8,463 bases of DNA from the NCBI GenBank assembly GCA_002436765.1, contig DJNI01000054.1:3534-11996 (forward strand). Reading direction: 5' to 3'. Every line of letters begins with the position of its first letter. Position 1 is the first letter of the stretch. The position numbers were made by a program, and so were the translations under genes. The notes under the pieces are model-generated. The model saw only the letters and a list, made by a program, of their open reading frames with translations. It searched no databases and had not been told where the DNA came from. This document shows, in pieces, positions 6,678 through 8,463 of this stretch. This DNA is from Clostridiales bacterium UBA6468 (GTDB lineage Bacteria > Bacillota > Clostridia > Oscillospirales > Oscillospiraceae).

Positions 6678-6775
6678 GGCGCGCAGGCGCTTTTTGTGCG
6701 GTGCTGCTCTAAAAGAGATAAGGCAGTTTCCGGCTTCTGGCTGGCAATTCATGCCTACCTACGGTGAGTTGCCTA

Positions 6776-6804
6776 TGGATTTTTCTGCGGTTATCTGGTA
6801 TACT
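6776..6804 (+). promoter_or_regulatory. Putative sigma-A promoter of the SWIM/helicase gene
   Basis: TATACT (6799-6804) is preceded by TGG, an extended -10 like that of the sugar operon. TGGATT (6776-6781) is a weak -35 with the ideal 17-base spacing. The start would be near 6811, leaving a leader of about 70 bases. It lies about 60 bases right of the inverted-repeat element, so the helicase gene is transcribed independently of lacZ. Confidence 0.6.
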
Positions 6805-6830
6805 GAACGAAAAGACGCGAAGCGGCAAGG

Positions 6831-6858
6831 TTTGGGCGTTTTCGGCCCGTTTTGGGCG
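6831..6858 (+). repeat. Direct repeat TTTGGGCG in the leader of the SWIM gene
   Basis: TTTGGGCG occurs at 6831-6838 and again at 6851-6858, with a 20-base period, in the predicted leader. GGGC (6834-6837) can pair with GCCC (6845-6848). The repeat is short and may be chance in this GC-rich context. Confidence 0.2.
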
Positions 6859-6880
6859 AAGCGTAGAATGGAGTGTTCGG

Positions 6881-8463
6881 ATGGATCTGAGTCAGGTAAA
6901 AGCATTGTTTTCCACCACCGATTATCAGCGCGGGATGGAATACTACCGGCAGGGCCGGGTCACGGATATGCGGTGTTCGAAAACCGATACGGAATTGAAC
7001 GTCAGCTGCACCGTCCGCGGCAGCAAGGACTACACGGTACAGTTTGTCAGAAGAAAGGACAGCCGGCTGCACATCAGCTGCTCCTGCCCGCGCTTCGCCG
7101 ACGTTGGCCGCTGCAAGCACCTTGCCGCCGCCATGATCGCCTTTCTCAGCGAGCCGCCGCGCACGTGTGCGCCCGGAAGCGACCGGTATGCACGGCGGGT
7201 GCTCCAGCGCTATCTGCAAATTTCGCAGGAATCGGACGAGCCTTTCCAGACGCCCATCCGCCTGTGTGCGGTGCTGCACGACGGATATGGAAGCGAATAT
7301 CCCTCGTTTTCCCTTCGCGTCGGGTATGACCGGCTGTACAACGTGCAGAATATCCGGGATTTTCTGGGCAATGTGGATCAGCGCCGGACGGTCGTCTACG
7401 GAAAAGGACTGACGCTGGCGCATGACCTTGCGCTGTTTGAGCCGAAGGCGCAGGCGATGATCCGGCTTTTGATGAACGAATACGGCCGGTATCGCTCACT
7501 CAGTTCTTACTATATGGGCTATGCGCCTCCGGATCATCGGAAAAACGAGATCACGCTGACCGGTGATTCCTTTGACCGGTGGTTCGATCTTTTATCCGAC
7601 GCACCGGTAGATTATGCAGGCTCCCACCCGCTCACGCTCATGCAAAAAGACCCCCAGGTTCGTCTTCTGATCGCGGAGGAAGGCGGCGGCGCGCGGCTGG
7701 CGGTTCAGACGCCCTGCCCCTACCGCTTTTTCGGCAGCTATCGGAGCTTGTACGCGCTGGGCGGCGGGACGCTTTTACGCTGCTCAGGCGAGTTTCGGGA
7801 AAAGATCTACCCGCTGCTCGAATCCGGACAGCAGACCATGTTTCTGGCAAAGAAGGATCTTCCGACCTTCTGCGGCTGCGTGCTGCCGGCGCTCGGCGAA
7901 CAGGTCGAGGTCGAAGATCCGCAAGAGCTTTTTCAAAGCTACATCCCCGACCCCTGCACGGTCTGCTTCTATTTCGATATGGAACAGGATACGCTGCTTG
8001 TCAAGCCGGTCTTCCGGTACGACACGCATTCGATCGCGTTTGACGATGCCTCCGAGCCCGACGGCGTACGGCGAAATAAGAAAGAAGAAGGTGCCGCTTT
8101 GCTGTTCGTCCGTCGCTTTTTTCAGCAGCAGGATCGGCAGTTTGTCCTGCGGGGCGAGGACGCAGCGTATGACTTTCTCACGGGCGCCATCGACGCTTTT
8201 CGCCGCAGAGGCGAGGTCTATTTCAGCGACCGCCTGAACCGCAAACGTCTCCAGCCCGCACCGGCCAGCATCGGTCTTTCCGTTTCCGATGGGCTTCTGA
8301 CGTTGACGCTGGACACCGGCGGCTATCCGCCTGAGGAGCTTTCGGGGCTCTACCGGAGTATGCTGCTGCGCAGAAAATATCACCGTCTTCCGGACGGCCG
8401 GTATCTGGAGCTGGACGGCTCGTCGTGTGAAAAGCTGGCGGAAATGGCGCAGATGCTCCAGCT
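6881..8463 (+). CDS. SWIM zinc-finger / SNF2-helicase-associated protein, N-terminal part (3' end outside window)
   Basis: An open frame runs 527 codons from ATG at 6881 to the window end with no stop. It begins MDLSQVKALFSTTDYQRGMEYYRQGRV, the common entry to bacterial SWIM proteins. The SWIM zinc finger is clear: Cys67-x-Cys69-x8-Cys78-x-His80 (CSCPRFADVGRCKH), a predicted DNA- or protein-binding module. The region after about residue 100 has no motif I can pin down but fits the beta-rich SNF2-associated segment that precedes the Swi2/Snf2 ATPase in large Firmicutes helicases; no Walker or DEAH motif is visible yet, as it would lie downstream. GGAG at 6870-6873 sits seven bases before the ATG, and no other in-frame ATG lies in the leader. 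The role is probably ATP-driven remodelling of DNA-protein complexes. It has its own promoter and no evident link to sugar use. If no ATPase follows, it would be a stand-alone SWIM protein. Confidence 0.85.
   Translation, partial: MDLSQVKALFSTTDYQRGMEYYRQGRVTDMRCSKTDTELNVSCTVRGSKDYTVQFVRRKDSRLHISCSCPRFADVGRCKHLAAAMIAFLSEPPRTCAPGSDRYARRVLQRYLQISQESDEPFQTPIRLCAVLHDGYGSEYPSFSLRVGYDRLYNVQNIRDFLGNVDQRRTVVYGKGLTLAHDLALFEPKAQAMIRLLMNEYGRYRSLSSYYMGYAPPDHRKNEITLTGDSFDRWFDLLSDAPVDYAGSHPLTLMQKDPQVRLLIAEEGGGARLAVQTPCPYRFFGSYRSLYALGGGTLLRCSGEFREKIYPLLESGQQTMFLAKKDLPTFCGCVLPALGEQVEVEDPQELFQSYIPDPCTVCFYFDMEQDTLLVKPVFRYDTHSIAFDDASEPDGVRRNKKEEGAALLFVRRFFQQQDRQFVLRGEDAAYDFLTGAIDAFRRRGEVYFSDRLNRKRLQPAPASIGLSVSDGLLTLTLDTGGYPPEELSGLYRSMLLRRKYHRLPDGRYLELDGSSCEKLAEMAQMLQ

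Larger units (their letters stand above)
6483..6714. mobile_element. MITE-like element with imperfect terminal inverted repeats
   Basis: The left end reads TTTTAAGGCAACACCGCAC (6483-6501). The right end, read on the opposite strand from 6714, is TTTTAGAGCAGCACCGCAC: 16 of 19 match, or 17 of 21 when extended. If the ends are trimmed to AGGCAACACCGCAC and its partner, both are flanked by TA (6486-6487 and 6710-6711), which suits TA-targeting insertion of the IS630/Tc1 kind. The span of about 232 bp has no room for a transposase, so it would be non-autonomous and moved in trans. Inside are two strong hairpins and a small possible ORF. Its position just behind a terminator, between two unrelated genes, is typical for such elements. 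The family was not identified. Confidence 0.6.

Noticed and set aside
6679..6695. GCGC-GCAG-GCGC followed by five T, a terminator-like sequence at the right of the element
   Set aside because: The G-C stem is only four base pairs, too weak on its own to call a terminator.
6443..6880. tRNA, riboswitch or CRISPR in the largest intergenic gap
   Set aside because: There is no cloverleaf with a T-loop GTTCRA pattern, no repeat-spacer periodicity and no riboswitch core that I recognise; the structure seen is explained by the terminator, the inverted-repeat element and the promoter.
6307..7329. 340-codon plus-strand frame from the lacZ tail across the intergenic region into the SWIM gene
   Set aside because: It crosses a terminator, the inverted-repeat element and a promoter, and it overlaps two convincing genes in another frame; the composition is Arg/Pro/Ala-rich shadow sequence.
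7579..8043. Plus-strand 154-codon frame within the SWIM gene, and minus-strand frames at 6791-7423 and 7784-8383
   Set aside because: All lie opposite or out of phase with the continuous SWIM frame, which carries an intact zinc-finger motif and a ribosome site.

Overview
The window looks like a GC-rich (about 60% by eye) chromosomal segment from a Gram-positive anaerobe of the Clostridia, probably a gut-type Oscillospiraceae/Ruminococcaceae relative. The reasons are strong GGAGG-type ribosome sites before most genes, a lipoprotein sugar-binding protein with a CUT1 permease pair and no dedicated ATPase, an AraC-type regulator placed next to the transporter, and a SWIM/SNF2-associated helicase gene of the kind common in Firmicutes. 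This assignment is inference from gene style; no taxonomic marker is present.

Left and centre (1-6486) form one carbohydrate-use locus, all on the + strand. It opens with the C-terminal DNA-binding end of an AraC-family regulator (cut by the window start). A 130-base intergenic gap follows, holding an extended -10 promoter, a 7-bp inverted repeat over the -35/spacer region, and a pair of 13-base near-identical direct repeats exactly 30 bases apart. Next come a lipoprotein sugar-binding protein (503-1846), a strong intergenic hairpin, two MalF/MalG-type permeases (1940-2827, 2831-3679) and a cytoplasmic LacZ-type GH2 beta-galactosidase (3692-6442). A hairpin terminator follows the last gene. 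The likely job is import of a beta-galactoside or related oligosaccharide and its hydrolysis in the cytoplasm. The ATPase must come from elsewhere, as is usual for Firmicutes CUT1 systems that share an MsmX/MsmK-type subunit. The hairpin after the binding-protein gene probably sets a high binding-protein to permease ratio.

The 438-base gap between lacZ and the next gene (6443-6880) is not empty. It holds the lacZ terminator, a compact element of about 232 bp with imperfect 19-21 bp terminal inverted repeats flanked by TA (MITE-like, no transposase), two hairpins inside it, a possible 35-codon ORF with a good ribosome site, and then a convincing extended -10 promoter for the next gene.

Right end (6881-8463): the N-terminal 527 codons of a SWIM zinc-finger protein that resembles bacterial SNF2-family helicases with the SNF2-associated region. 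The ATPase domain would lie beyond the window. This gene appears unrelated to the sugar operon and has its own promoter.

Nothing here is clearly an undescribed defence or mobile system. The best candidates for novelty are the MITE-like element with its small ORF, the paired cis-elements before the sugar operon, and a beta-galactosidase that seems to lack the fourth (Ig-like) LacZ domain.
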